39,309 bases of DNA from Candidatus Omnitrophota bacterium (GTDB lineage Bacteria > Omnitrophota > Gorgyraeia > Zapsychrales > JANLHA01). Where the stretch lies: NCBI GenBank assembly GCA_023139575.1, contig JAGLNJ010000062.1, positions 1 to 39,309 of the forward strand, in the 5' to 3' direction. Below the pieces are notes generated by a model. That model worked only from the letters and a program-made list of their open reading frames with translations. It did no database searches and was not told where the DNA came from. Shown here in pieces: positions 24,729 to 32,658 of the stretch. The stretch's first letter is position 1; each line of letters opens with the position of its first letter. Made by a program: the position numbers and the translations under genes.

Positions 24729-25724
24729 ATGGGAGTAAAACTAGGTATTAATGGATTTGGTCGTATCGGGAGAATGGTCCTGAGAGCGGCTCTGAAAGAA
24801 GGGGGCATTGAGGTAGTAGGAATCAACGATCTGACAGATGCCAAGACATTAGCGCATCTTTTAAAATATGATTCTACTCAAGGCAGATTTGATGGAACGA
24901 TTGAAGTCAAAGATAATGTTATTGTTGTCAACGGCAAAGAGATTCCGATTACGGCAATTAAGTCGCCAGTCGAACTGCCGTGGAAAGATTATGGCGTTGA
25001 TGTTGTCATCGAGTCGACCGGGGTGTTCCGTAAAAAAGAGCAATGCATGGATCATATCAAAGCCGGGGCCAAGAAAGTTCTTTTGACTGTTCCGCCAAAA
25101 GATGAAATTGATAATATGATCGTTTTGGGTGTGAATAATGATGCCTTGAAGGATTCTGATCAGGTTGTTTCTAACGCTTCATGCACAACCAACTGTCTGG
25201 CACCTATGGTCAAGGTCTTGAATGATAATTTCGGCCTGGTTAAGGGGCTCATGACAACGATACATGCTTATACTAATGACCAGAGCATTTTAGACTTTCC
25301 TCATTCAGATTTAAGAAGGGCTCGTTCCGCGGCCGTCTCTATGATACCGACTACCACCGGTGCAGCTAAAGCGGTGGGAAAAGTTATTCCTGAGTTGAGC
25401 GGAAAGTTGAATGGTATGGCGATTCGCGTTCCTACGCCGGTAGGATCGGTTACTGATTTTGTGGCAGAATTGGAAAAGCCGGCAACTGTTGAAGAAGTCA
25501 ACACTGCCATGAAAAAGGCCAGTGAAACTTTTTTAAAAGGTATTCTGGAGTATTGTGATGAGCCGATTGTGTCTATTGACATTGTTGGCAATCCGTATTC
25601 ATGCATTTTTGATTCTTTAGCGACGATGGCTATTGGCAACATGGTGAAAGTTATCGGATGGTACGACAATGAATGGGGATATTCTAACCGCGTTATCCAA
25701 TTAGCTGCTATGTTAGCAAAATAA
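24729..25724 (+). CDS. gap: glyceraldehyde-3-phosphate dehydrogenase
   Basis: The 331-residue glycolytic enzyme is textbook type I GAPDH. It shows the NAD-binding start KLGINGFGRIGRMVLRA, the catalytic SNASCTTNCLAP with the active-site Cys, TIHAYTNDQ, the phosphate-site RRARSAAVSMIPTTTGAAKA and the C-terminal WYDNEWGYS. A near-perfect Shine-Dalgarno sequence AAGGAGGT (24713-24720) sits 8 bases before the ATG, the strongest in the window, consistent with high expression. The gene is followed by a conserved 71-nt element and then a strong terminator. Confidence 0.97.
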   Translation: MGVKLGINGFGRIGRMVLRAALKEGGIEVVGINDLTDAKTLAHLLKYDSTQGRFDGTIEVKDNVIVVNGKEIPITAIKSPVELPWKDYGVDVVIESTGVFRKKEQCMDHIKAGAKKVLLTVPPKDEIDNMIVLGVNNDALKDSDQVVSNASCTTNCLAPMVKVLNDNFGLVKGLMTTIHAYTNDQSILDFPHSDLRRARSAAVSMIPTTTGAAKAVGKVIPELSGKLNGMAIRVPTPVGSVTDFVAELEKPATVEEVNTAMKKASETFLKGILEYCDEPIVSIDIVGNPYSCIFDSLATMAIGNMVKVIGWYDNEWGYSNRVIQLAAMLAK

Positions 25725-25742
25725 TCTTTGTTTTTTACAGTC

Positions 25743-25813
25743 TTTCCAAACTGCTGAAAACTCCTTTCCTAAGAACGCAAGAAGTTATGACGATCGAAGG
25801 GAGGAGTTTTCTT
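25743..25813 (+). other. 71-nt conserved structured element, copy 1
   Basis: This block is 68/71 identical to 34001-34071. Perfect 10-base inverted arms GAAAACTCCT (25756-25765) and AGGAGTTTTC (25802-25811) enclose a conserved 36-base interior containing AACGCAAGAAGTT. An alternative pairing CCTTTC/GAAGGG extends the stem inward. It lies in the gap 3' region, immediately before a terminator and about 150 bases before a sensor-kinase gene. I do not recognise the RNA family; it could be a small RNA, an mRNA-end structure or a DNA repeat. Confidence 0.65.
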
Positions 25814-25858
25814 AAAAAAAGGGACACATCTCAGAATTATGGGATGCGGCCCTTTTTT
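25814..25858 (+). terminator. strong rho-independent terminator after gap
   Basis: An A-run and GGG (25814-25823) pair with CCC and six T (25850-25858). An inner stem CATCTC/GGGATG (25827-25832 with 25841-25846) closes an 8-base loop. The A-tract/T-tract symmetry could let it work in both directions. It separates gap and the 71-nt element from the kinase operon. Confidence 0.75.
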
Positions 25859-25885
25859 ATTTATTTTCTATTGGCATAACAATAA

Positions 25886-25913
25886 TTGACGATTAGAATA
25901 ATCATTATATTCA
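25886..25913 (+). promoter_or_regulatory. possible promoter of the CHASE-PAS kinase operon
   Basis: TTGACG at 25886-25891 is followed after 16 bases by TATTCA (25908-25913), a modest -10 box; TATATT at 25906 is an alternative with a short spacer. It lies after the terminator and about 55 bases before the ATG at 25967. Confidence 0.35.
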
Positions 25914-25966
25914 GCATAATATATCTAGTAATATTAAATGGCGGAAGCCTATTCATAACAGCATAG

Positions 25967-28726
25967 ATGAAAAGACTTATAAAAAATTATATTCGTAAGA
26001 ATTTAGATTCCTCATACGTTCGTTATATTCCTGTTATTATCATTATTATTATAGGGTCTATCCTTTCCCTGACTGGTTTTAAGGTCTTTCAGGTGTGGGA
26101 AAACCAAAGGATTGAAGAGAGTTTCTATAAACAGGCCAGCAGATACGCTCTTTTATTGCGGAATCAGATTCAGCTTAATCTTGACTATTTAGATTCTATC
26201 AAAGCCCTATATATGGCTTCTGATTATGTAGAGAGGGATGGGTTTTCCCAATTTGTCCAACCCATTCTTAATCGCAACAAAAATATTCTGGCTTTAGAAT
26301 GGATCCCGGCCATTTCGGAGGAAAAACGTTTTTCATTCGAAGAGTCAGTGAAAATAGAGGGATTTACAGATTTTAAAATATGGGAACGCAATAACGCGGG
26401 GCATAAAACATCGGCAGGCATAAGAAAAATCTATTATCCGATAACTTATGTCGAGCCGTATGAGGAAAATGAATCGGCTTTGGGTTTTGACCTGTCGTCC
26501 AACAAGGACACGCGAAGGGATATGCTTCAGGCAATCGATTCCAGAAATGTTGTGGTTTCTCCTCGCATCAAAATTATTCCGGAGGAAGGTGACGAGTTCG
26601 GCGTTATTGTGCTCAAACCTGTTTACAAAAAAGGTTCTGCTATCGATTCGGTTGAAGAAAGGCGCAAAAATCATATTGGATTTATTTTGGGATTTTTTCA
26701 TATTAGGGATATGTTAACGGCCCCGGGAGGGTATTCATCTTCTTTTGGGACAGAGCTGTTCCTTTTTGATGAATCAGCCCCGGAAGGAGAACAGTTTCTT
26801 TATGCTCTCAGGCAGGCAAAAGAAAATGAAGAGGAGAAGTTGTTTGTCGAGTTAAGAATGAAAAAGGATATCGGCAAAGGTTTATATATGTTACAGACTT
26901 TTGACGTGGGCAACAGGAAGTGGACTCTTTTGGCGATCCCGACGAAGAAATTCGGCTCATATTTGCGGACGGGGCAGCCTTGGTTTATTTTTATGGTCGG
27001 CATGCTGATTGTCAGCCTCATCGTGAACTATATTAACTCAAATATTGGTAGAACGGTACAAATAGAGCAATTAGTCAGGAAAAGGACGGAAGAATTATCA
27101 AAGACCAATACAAAGCTTCAAATTGAAATTTTTGAAAGGAGATTGGCGGAAAAGGCTGTCCAGGAAAGTGAAGAAAAGTTCCGCAGTATGAGTGCGACAG
27201 CGCAGGATGCGATTATTATGTTTGATGAGGAGGGTAAAGTATCCTATTGGAATAAAGCCGCGCAGAGGATATTCGGCTATACAGAAGAAGAAATCCAAGG
27301 GCAGAAATTTTATGAATATATTTCGCCCAAGAGATTGCAGGAGAAGTATAAAAAACTTTACAATCAATTTAAGAGTTCTGCCGAGGGCGTGGGAGAATCC
27401 GGTGGGATTCTAGAGCTGCAGGCTTTGCGAAAGGGCGGCAAAGAGTTTCCGATTGAAATCTCGGTGGCGTCGATAAGAATAAAATCAGTATGGAATACCA
27501 TTGCCATCGCGCGTGATATCAGTGAACGTAAGAAAACGCAAGAAAGGTTAAACCTGCAAGGACGAGCGTTAGAAAGCGCGGCAAATATTATTCTTATCAC
27601 AGATGTTAATGGAAATATTCAATGGGGAAATCCTGCTTTCAGCGAAGTCACCGGTTATCCACTACAGGAAGCGGTTGGCCAGAACCCCAGGTTTCTTAAG
27701 TCTGGGAGGCATGCCAAGGGTTTTTATAAGAAATTATGGGAAATGATTTTGGCTGGAAAAGTTTGGTCCGGGGAGCTGACAAATCGACGTAAAGACGGCA
27801 GCTATTATTATGAGGATTTGGTGATTACCCCCGTTTCGGATGAGAGAGGGGAAATTATTTCATTTATTGGTATTGGACAGGATGTCACAGTGAGAAAACA
27901 GGCGGAAGAACAATTGGTTCGGCAAAAAGAAGATTTGGAAAAAATTAATTTTGAACTTGATAGTTTTGTGTATACGGTAAGTCATGACCTGCGGGCCCCC
28001 CTAAGAGGGATATCGTCATTCGCTTCCTTTCTCGAGGAGGATTATAAGGAAAAAATTGATGAAGAAGGGATGGATTATTTATTGGAAATCAGGAAAGGGG
28101 CTCAGCGGTTGAGTAAGCTGATTGAAGATTTGTTAGCTCTTTCTCGTATTGCAAAAATCAGAAATCCTTATGAAGACATTCCTGTTAAACAAATCATAGA
28201 ACAGGTAATTTCAAGGATTCAGCATGATATTGATGAGACGCATGCACAAATCGTTATTCAAAATGAATTGCCCGTTATTTGTTGTGATAGGGTTAAAATG
28301 GCGGAGCTTTTCGTCAATTTTATCAATAACGCTATTAAATTTTCTTCAAAGGTTGAGGGGCAGAATCCGCGCGTGGAAATTGGTTATGCAGATCGGCAAG
28401 ACCACCATGAATTTTTTGTTAAAGATAATGGGATTGGTATTGCTTCAGAGTATCATGATAAGATTTTTGGGGTGTTTAAGCGGCTGCATCTCGATTCCGA
28501 TTTTGAAGGGACAGGAGTCGGGTTAAGTATTGTGCAGAGAATTGTAGAAGAACATAAAGGAAAAGTTTGGATTGATTCACAGTTGGGCAAAGGCGCGACT
28601 TTTTATTTTACTATCGGTAAACATCTTAAGGAGAAGAAAAAGCTGGGAGAGATCCTTATCGAAGACGGGCTGATCTCACCTAATGAATTGCGCCAGATTC
28701 TCAATAAACAGCAGGAGAATAAATAA
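25967..28726 (+). CDS. CHASE-PAS-PAS hybrid-less sensor histidine kinase with C-terminal MshEN-like motif
   Basis: The 919-residue inner-membrane sensor has a first membrane helix at about residues 20-42 and an extracytoplasmic CHASE-type domain (about 75-320, including NILALEWIPAISEE). A second helix lies at about 340-360. Two PAS domains follow (about 400-515 and 525-645, the second with PAC-like GQDVTVRKQAEEQ), then HisKA with predicted phospho-His H673 in YTVSHDLRAPL, and an HATPase domain (NNAIKFS, DNGIGI, GTGVGLSIVQ). After the kinase, residues 892-915 read KLGEILIEDGLISPNELRQI and on to Q915, matching one 24-residue MshEN/T2SSE-N half motif. The ligand is unknown; CHASE domains often bind small extracellular molecules. 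The receivers downstream are likely partners. Confidence 0.9.
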   Translation: MKRLIKNYIRKNLDSSYVRYIPVIIIIIIGSILSLTGFKVFQVWENQRIEESFYKQASRYALLLRNQIQLNLDYLDSIKALYMASDYVERDGFSQFVQPILNRNKNILALEWIPAISEEKRFSFEESVKIEGFTDFKIWERNNAGHKTSAGIRKIYYPITYVEPYEENESALGFDLSSNKDTRRDMLQAIDSRNVVVSPRIKIIPEEGDEFGVIVLKPVYKKGSAIDSVEERRKNHIGFILGFFHIRDMLTAPGGYSSSFGTELFLFDESAPEGEQFLYALRQAKENEEEKLFVELRMKKDIGKGLYMLQTFDVGNRKWTLLAIPTKKFGSYLRTGQPWFIFMVGMLIVSLIVNYINSNIGRTVQIEQLVRKRTEELSKTNTKLQIEIFERRLAEKAVQESEEKFRSMSATAQDAIIMFDEEGKVSYWNKAAQRIFGYTEEEIQGQKFYEYISPKRLQEKYKKLYNQFKSSAEGVGESGGILELQALRKGGKEFPIEISVASIRIKSVWNTIAIARDISERKKTQERLNLQGRALESAANIILITDVNGNIQWGNPAFSEVTGYPLQEAVGQNPRFLKSGRHAKGFYKKLWEMILAGKVWSGELTNRRKDGSYYYEDLVITPVSDERGEIISFIGIGQDVTVRKQAEEQLVRQKEDLEKINFELDSFVYTVSHDLRAPLRGISSFASFLEEDYKEKIDEEGMDYLLEIRKGAQRLSKLIEDLLALSRIAKIRNPYEDIPVKQIIEQVISRIQHDIDETHAQIVIQNELPVICCDRVKMAELFVNFINNAIKFSSKVEGQNPRVEIGYADRQDHHEFFVKDNGIGIASEYHDKIFGVFKRLHLDSDFEGTGVGLSIVQRIVEEHKGKVWIDSQLGKGATFYFTIGKHLKEKKKLGEILIEDGLISPNELRQILNKQQENK

Positions 28727-28752
28727 AATAATGATGATTAAAAGGGGGTTAT

Positions 28753-29232
28753 ATGTCTGAATCTTTTCACGATCCGGAAAGTTCTGTGCCATTGGATGTC
28801 CTTTTGATTGAGGACAATGAGGCGGACATAAAAATAACTCTGCGGGCTTTCCAGAAGGCTGATTTAAAAACAAATGTTTATGTTGCACGCGACGGGAAGG
28901 AGGCCCTGGATTTTTTGAAACACGAGGGCGATTGTCAAAATCAAGAGGAGTGTCCCCGTCCAGATTTGATTCTTCTGGATATCAATATGCCTAAGATGAC
29001 CGGGGAAGAGCTGTTGAAAAACATCAAAGGCCAGGCAGCATTAAGTCATATTCCTATTGTGGTTCTCACGTCCTCAAAGAGGCCGGAAGATATCTTGAAT
29101 AGTTATAAAAATGGTGCGGCAAGCTATATCCAGAAACCGATAGATTATGATGAATTTACTGATTATATAAAAAGTTTTAATTATTACTGGCATGTCGTTG
29201 CTAAATTGCCGGATAGAGAAATGTTTAAATAA
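28753..29232 (+). CDS. single-domain response regulator (Rcp1-like)
   Basis: The 159-residue product is one receiver domain with a slightly extended N terminus. The acidic pocket is IEDNEAD, the predicted phospho-Asp is D76 in ILLDINMPKM, and the conserved Thr and Lys regions are VVLTSS and IQKPID. The longer loop before the phospho-Asp (HEGDCQNQEECPRP) is typical of Rcp1-type regulators that partner phytochrome-like or PAS kinases. No output domain is present, so it probably acts by protein contact or as a phosphate shuttle. It follows the CHASE-PAS kinase by 26 bases with an AAAGGGGG ribosome site. Confidence 0.92.
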   Translation: MSESFHDPESSVPLDVLLIEDNEADIKITLRAFQKADLKTNVYVARDGKEALDFLKHEGDCQNQEECPRPDLILLDINMPKMTGEELLKNIKGQAALSHIPIVVLTSSKRPEDILNSYKNGAASYIQKPIDYDEFTDYIKSFNYYWHVVAKLPDREMFK

Positions 29233-29251
29233 AATCAATGGGAGTAAGATT

Positions 29252-29623
29252 ATGGAAAACAAGATTTTAATAATTGATGACAATGACCAGGACATCAAAA
29301 TCATGAAACGTTATTTGGGGCATGCCGGATATAAAGATGTGGTGTTTTCTCATACGGGAGAGGACGGAGTGGATGCTGTCATTAAAGAAAAGCCGGATTT
29401 AGTGATTTTAGATACAAGTCTTCCCGGCATTGACGGTTTTGAAGCCTGCAAGCGCATTAAAAACAGGTGTTCAGAAGGAACAATAGTTATCATTATGACA
29501 GGTTTGATTGATGCCGTTGACGCCGGTAAAGCCAGAAAGAGCGGAGCTGATGACTATTGTGTTAAAACGTCGGATGGAACGCCCATATTGGAATCGGTAG
29601 CAAAATTCTTGCTAAGAAGTTAA
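29252..29623 (+). CDS. single-domain response regulator (CheY-like)
   Basis: This 123-residue receiver starts at the ATG with GGGAG 7 bases upstream; further in-frame codons upstream overlap the previous gene. Visible are the acidic pair in LIIDDNDQD, phospho-Asp D54 in VILDTSLPGIDG, the Thr in IIMTGL and the Lys in DDYCVKTSDG. There is no output domain. The second receiver in the row suggests a branched or sequential phosphorelay within this operon. Confidence 0.9.
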   Translation: MENKILIIDDNDQDIKIMKRYLGHAGYKDVVFSHTGEDGVDAVIKEKPDLVILDTSLPGIDGFEACKRIKNRCSEGTIVIIMTGLIDAVDAGKARKSGADDYCVKTSDGTPILESVAKFLLRS

Positions 29624-29645
29624 ATTGCTGCAATGGTGTTAAATT

Positions 29646-30542
29646 ATGTTAAAGTTTTTAAAAGACACGAAAATTAAAAGGTTGCAGGCGGAAGTCGACA
29701 GGCTCCAAAAGGAAGCTCAAGATGTCTCTTGGGGTGTTAAAAAGACCAATGAAGGCATTAAGATTTTGTACCGTGAATTGGAACGTAAAAATAAAGAGCT
29801 TAAGGAGCTTGATAAGTTGAAATCTGAATTTGTTTCGACAGTATCTCATGAATTGCGCACCCCCATGACTATTATTAAAGAAAGTATAGCGCAGATGTCC
29901 GACGGGATTTGCGGGGATATTAATGAAAAGCAGGAAAGAGTTTTGTTCATGGCTTTAGCAAATATTAACCGTCTGGCGAAGATCATAAATGACTTATTAG
30001 ACATATCTAAATTTGAAGCGGGAAAATTGTTATTAGAAAAATCATTGTTCGATATCGGGGAGTTAACGCGGGAAGTTTGTGAGGGTTTTCAGGCTCAAGC
30101 TCAGAAACACGGCTTGGCGTTAAAGGTGGGGATTGAAGATGACAAGATTGAGGTATATGCTGATAGGGATAAAATGATCCAAGTGTTTACAAACTTGATC
30201 GGAAATGCTATTAAATTTACGGGCAAAGGATCGATTACCATAAAAGTAAAAGGGAACGCGGATAAAACCGTGGAGTGCTCAGTGCAGGATACAGGAAAAG
30301 GAATTTCTGAGGACGACTTGCCGAAAGTCTTTGATAAATTTCAACAGTTCGGGCGTCAGGATGGCCCCGGTGAGAAAGGCACAGGTTTGGGCCTTTTGAT
30401 CTGCAAGAAAATTATTGATTTGCATAAAGGGACAATAGATATCGAAAGCCAAATAGGTCTGGGAACGGTAATAATTTTTACTATCCCCTGCCTTGTCGAT
30501 GAGTCTTATATTCTAAAAGGAGAAGAGGAAAACCATGGATAA
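29646..30542 (+). CDS. soluble sensor histidine kinase with N-terminal coiled coil
   Basis: The 298-residue protein has no membrane helix. Residues 1-60 are a highly charged predicted coiled coil (IKRLQAEVDRLQKEAQD, LYRELERKNKELKELDKLK). HisKA follows with H68 in VSTVSHELRTPM. The HATPase domain contains NLIGNAIKFTG (N box), DTGKGISEDD (G1), FQQFG (F box) and GEKGTGLGLLICKKI (G2). Having no sensor domain, it probably takes its signal through coiled-coil contact with another protein, perhaps one of the adjacent receivers. Its 3' end overlaps the next gene by 8 bases, so the two are co-translated. Confidence 0.92.
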   Translation: MLKFLKDTKIKRLQAEVDRLQKEAQDVSWGVKKTNEGIKILYRELERKNKELKELDKLKSEFVSTVSHELRTPMTIIKESIAQMSDGICGDINEKQERVLFMALANINRLAKIINDLLDISKFEAGKLLLEKSLFDIGELTREVCEGFQAQAQKHGLALKVGIEDDKIEVYADRDKMIQVFTNLIGNAIKFTGKGSITIKVKGNADKTVECSVQDTGKGISEDDLPKVFDKFQQFGRQDGPGEKGTGLGLLICKKIIDLHKGTIDIESQIGLGTVIIFTIPCLVDESYILKGEEENHG

Positions 30543-31404
30543 ACATATATTAATTGTAGATGATGAACAAGATGTCTTGGATCTTATTGAGAATCAATTA
30601 ACATCTACGGGGTACAAGGTTCAGCGGGCGATGAACGGGGTCCAAGCATTAGGAAAATTAAAGGGGGCATCTTTTGACCTGATTCTTATAGATATTGTCA
30701 TGCCGGATATGGATGGATTTGCCTTGTTTAAAGAATTGAAAAAGACTGATGCTACAGCGGAAATCCCTGTCTTAGTGTTATCCGCTCGAGGGAAAATGCA
30801 AGACACTTTTTTGGCTATGGGCGCTAATGGTTTTATATCTAAACCTTTTGATCCGAATCAATTGCTTGAGCAGGTCAATGCGAGTCTAGGTATTGCCGGC
30901 GGGGAAAGCGATGGAACATCCACAGTCGAACCAGAGAAAAAAAAGCCGGCAGTTACTGTCGCTCCCTCGGAGCCAAAGATTACCGAAGGAGACCAGAAAA
31001 AAATCCTCATTGTCGGGGAATCCCAAAAGGTGATGGGAAAGATGCAGAAACTCTTAGAGGAAAAAGGATGTTTTGTTGCCCAGTGCGCCGAGGGTAAAGA
31101 GGTTTTAGCGCATTACAGCCGTGAGCCATCTGATGTCTTAATCGTTGAGGTGATAATGAAAGGTGTGCTGGTGCACGAAATGATCCGCCGTTTACGAAAA
31201 CAGCCGAACTTTGGCGATCGGCCTATAATTCTATTTAGTTGTTTGGATAAAGACAATCTTGACGGAGAATCTGTCCCGCAACGGACGCTGAAGATAGAAA
31301 ATGCCCGCACAATATGTGTGGAGGCCGGCGCTACTCTTTCGACGGGAGGGTTTGAGGCGGATAAATTTATTCCTATGATTGAAGAATATTTAAGCGCAAA
31401 ATAA
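30535..31404 (+). CDS. two-receiver protein: intact REC followed by a degenerate REC with Glu at the phospho-site
   Basis: The 289-residue protein has a canonical N-terminal receiver (about 1-118: LIVDDEQD, phospho-Asp D53 in LIDIVMPDMDG, Lys in ISKPFDP). A Pro/Lys/Glu-rich linker spans about 125-163. The second domain keeps the receiver strand pattern (KKILIVGESQK, PSDVLIVEVIM, RPIILFSC). There the acidic pair is reduced to GE, the phospho-acceptor is replaced by E205, and no SKPF-type Lys is seen. Glu at that site often mimics the phosphorylated state, so the domain may be locked on or serve only for binding. It overlaps the upstream kinase gene. Confidence 0.85.
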   Translation: MDKHILIVDDEQDVLDLIENQLTSTGYKVQRAMNGVQALGKLKGASFDLILIDIVMPDMDGFALFKELKKTDATAEIPVLVLSARGKMQDTFLAMGANGFISKPFDPNQLLEQVNASLGIAGGESDGTSTVEPEKKKPAVTVAPSEPKITEGDQKKILIVGESQKVMGKMQKLLEEKGCFVAQCAEGKEVLAHYSREPSDVLIVEVIMKGVLVHEMIRRLRKQPNFGDRPIILFSCLDKDNLDGESVPQRTLKIENARTICVEAGATLSTGGFEADKFIPMIEEYLSAK

Positions 31405-31468
31405 CGCCTTGCACTCTATCATTTTATTCGCGAGACAGAGAATGAAATTCCCGCTTTTATTTTTCTTC

Positions 31469-31496
31469 TTTACCGAATAAGAATATTCGCTATAAT
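31469..31496 (+). promoter_or_regulatory. possible promoter of the SET-domain gene
   Basis: TTTACC at 31469-31474 and a consensus TATAAT at 31491-31496 are separated by 16 bases, 40 bases before the ATG at 31536. The -10 box is perfect; the -35 box is weak. Confidence 0.45.
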
Positions 31497-31535
31497 CTCG
31501 AAAAAATTTACAACAAGAGAGGGGAGTAAGTGTTT

Positions 31536-32081
31536 ATGGAACAAAAAGGCACAGCCAGTGAATACATCAAGGTCAAGAGGTCAAAGATTCACAGTACTGG
31601 AGTATTCGCCAAAAAAGACATCCCTGAAGGGGCTCGCATAATTGAGTATGTTGGTGAGAGGATCACGAAAGCCGAATCAGACAGCCGGGCAGATCTCCCG
31701 TTAAGCAGACATAAAAAGGATAAAACGAATGGCGCTGTATATATTTTTGAATTAAATAAACGACATGATATCGATGGATATACCGCTTATAACACAGCAA
31801 GGTTTATAAATCATTCTTGTGCCCCGAACTGTGAAACAGATATTATTCGGGGGCATATATGGATTATGGCCCTGCGTGATATCAAAAAAGGTGAAGAGTT
31901 GGCCTATAATTATGGATATGGTTATGAAGATTACATGGCGCATCCTTGCCATTGCGGCTCAGATAGATGTGTGGGCTATATTCTGGATGAGGATCAATGG
32001 GCGCGTTTAAAAAGGGATCTTGCGAAGAAAAAAACGAAAGCGAAAAAAAGGGTGCGAAAACGAAAAAGAATGAACGCATGA
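31536..32081 (+). CDS. bacterial SET-domain protein lysine methyltransferase-like with basic tail
   Basis: The 181-residue protein is a nearly complete SET domain. It has the N-terminal SKIHSTGVFAKKDIPEGA with IIEYVGE, the signature RFINHSCAPNC, the catalytic-Tyr region GEELAYNYGYGYED, and a post-SET-like Cys cluster, CHCGSDRCVGY, that can bind zinc with the NHSC cysteine. The C-terminal 25 residues are almost all Lys and Arg (KKKTKAKKRVRKRKRM), like histone-type or nucleic-acid-binding tails. The ATG at 31536 is preferred over GTG 31530 because GGGGAG is 9 bases away rather than 3. The target is unknown; ribosomal or chromatin-like proteins are possible. Single-domain SET proteins of this kind occur in Chlamydiae and several environmental phyla. 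Confidence 0.88.
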   Translation: MEQKGTASEYIKVKRSKIHSTGVFAKKDIPEGARIIEYVGERITKAESDSRADLPLSRHKKDKTNGAVYIFELNKRHDIDGYTAYNTARFINHSCAPNCETDIIRGHIWIMALRDIKKGEELAYNYGYGYEDYMAHPCHCGSDRCVGYILDEDQWARLKRDLAKKKTKAKKRVRKRKRMNA

Positions 32082-32114
32082 AAGGCCTCATCAAAAAGCA
32101 TAGTAAATTATAGA

Positions 32115-32636
32115 ATGCGCAAATTAACTCATCAGGAAATAGTTTCCCGCCAGCAGTTAAAAGTTGCTGAATCTTGCCTCCCGCTCGTCGCTGTTTTAGA
32201 CAACATCCGCAGCCTTCATAATGTCGGATCGATTTTTCGCTCTGCGGATGGTGTCGGGGTGGAGAAAATCTGGCTGTGCGGCATTACCGGATATCCTCCC
32301 CAGTCACAGATTACCAAAACAGCCATTGGAGCAGAAGATTGTGTTTCATGGGAACACAGCTTGGATGTCAAACAGGTTGTAAGAGAGTTGAAAAATCAAG
32401 GCTATCAAATAGTTCTGCTGGAACAGATGGATGAGAGTGTCGTCTATTATGAATTTGTCCCCCGGGGGCCAATTTGTTTAGTCATCGGCAATGAAAAGGA
32501 AGGCATCAGTGATGAGTTAGTTGCTTTGTCCGATGACGCTATTGAAATAGCTATGAACGGGATTAAAAATTCATTGAACGTCTCCGTGGCATTTGGAGTA
32601 GTCGCCTGCCACATAAGTCGGTTTCTCAAACAATAA
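32115..32636 (+). CDS. TrmH/SpoU-family RNA 2'-O-methyltransferase
   Basis: The 173-residue SPOUT-fold protein has all three family motifs: motif 1 NIRSLHNVGSIFRSADG, motif 2 CLVIGNEKEGIS, and motif 3 IEIAMNGIKNSLNVSVAFG, which forms the trefoil-knot SAM site. Motif 1 supplies the catalytic Arg. It methylates a ribose 2'-OH in tRNA or rRNA; the specific nucleotide cannot be told from sequence alone. There is no N-terminal L30-like substrate-binding domain, so it belongs to the short TrmH/TrmL-like class. It follows the SET gene by 33 bases, probably in the same transcript, and converges with the anti-sigma gene. Confidence 0.92.
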   Translation: MRKLTHQEIVSRQQLKVAESCLPLVAVLDNIRSLHNVGSIFRSADGVGVEKIWLCGITGYPPQSQITKTAIGAEDCVSWEHSLDVKQVVRELKNQGYQIVLLEQMDESVVYYEFVPRGPICLVIGNEKEGISDELVALSDDAIEIAMNGIKNSLNVSVAFGVVACHISRFLKQ

Positions 32637-32658
32637 GTTTAACTGATTAGGCGATAAA

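Noticed and set aside
25814..25900. A peptide following the first 71-nt element, matching the frame after the second
   Set aside because: The equivalent position reads CTTAAA with no start codon, and the region forms a strong terminator instead.
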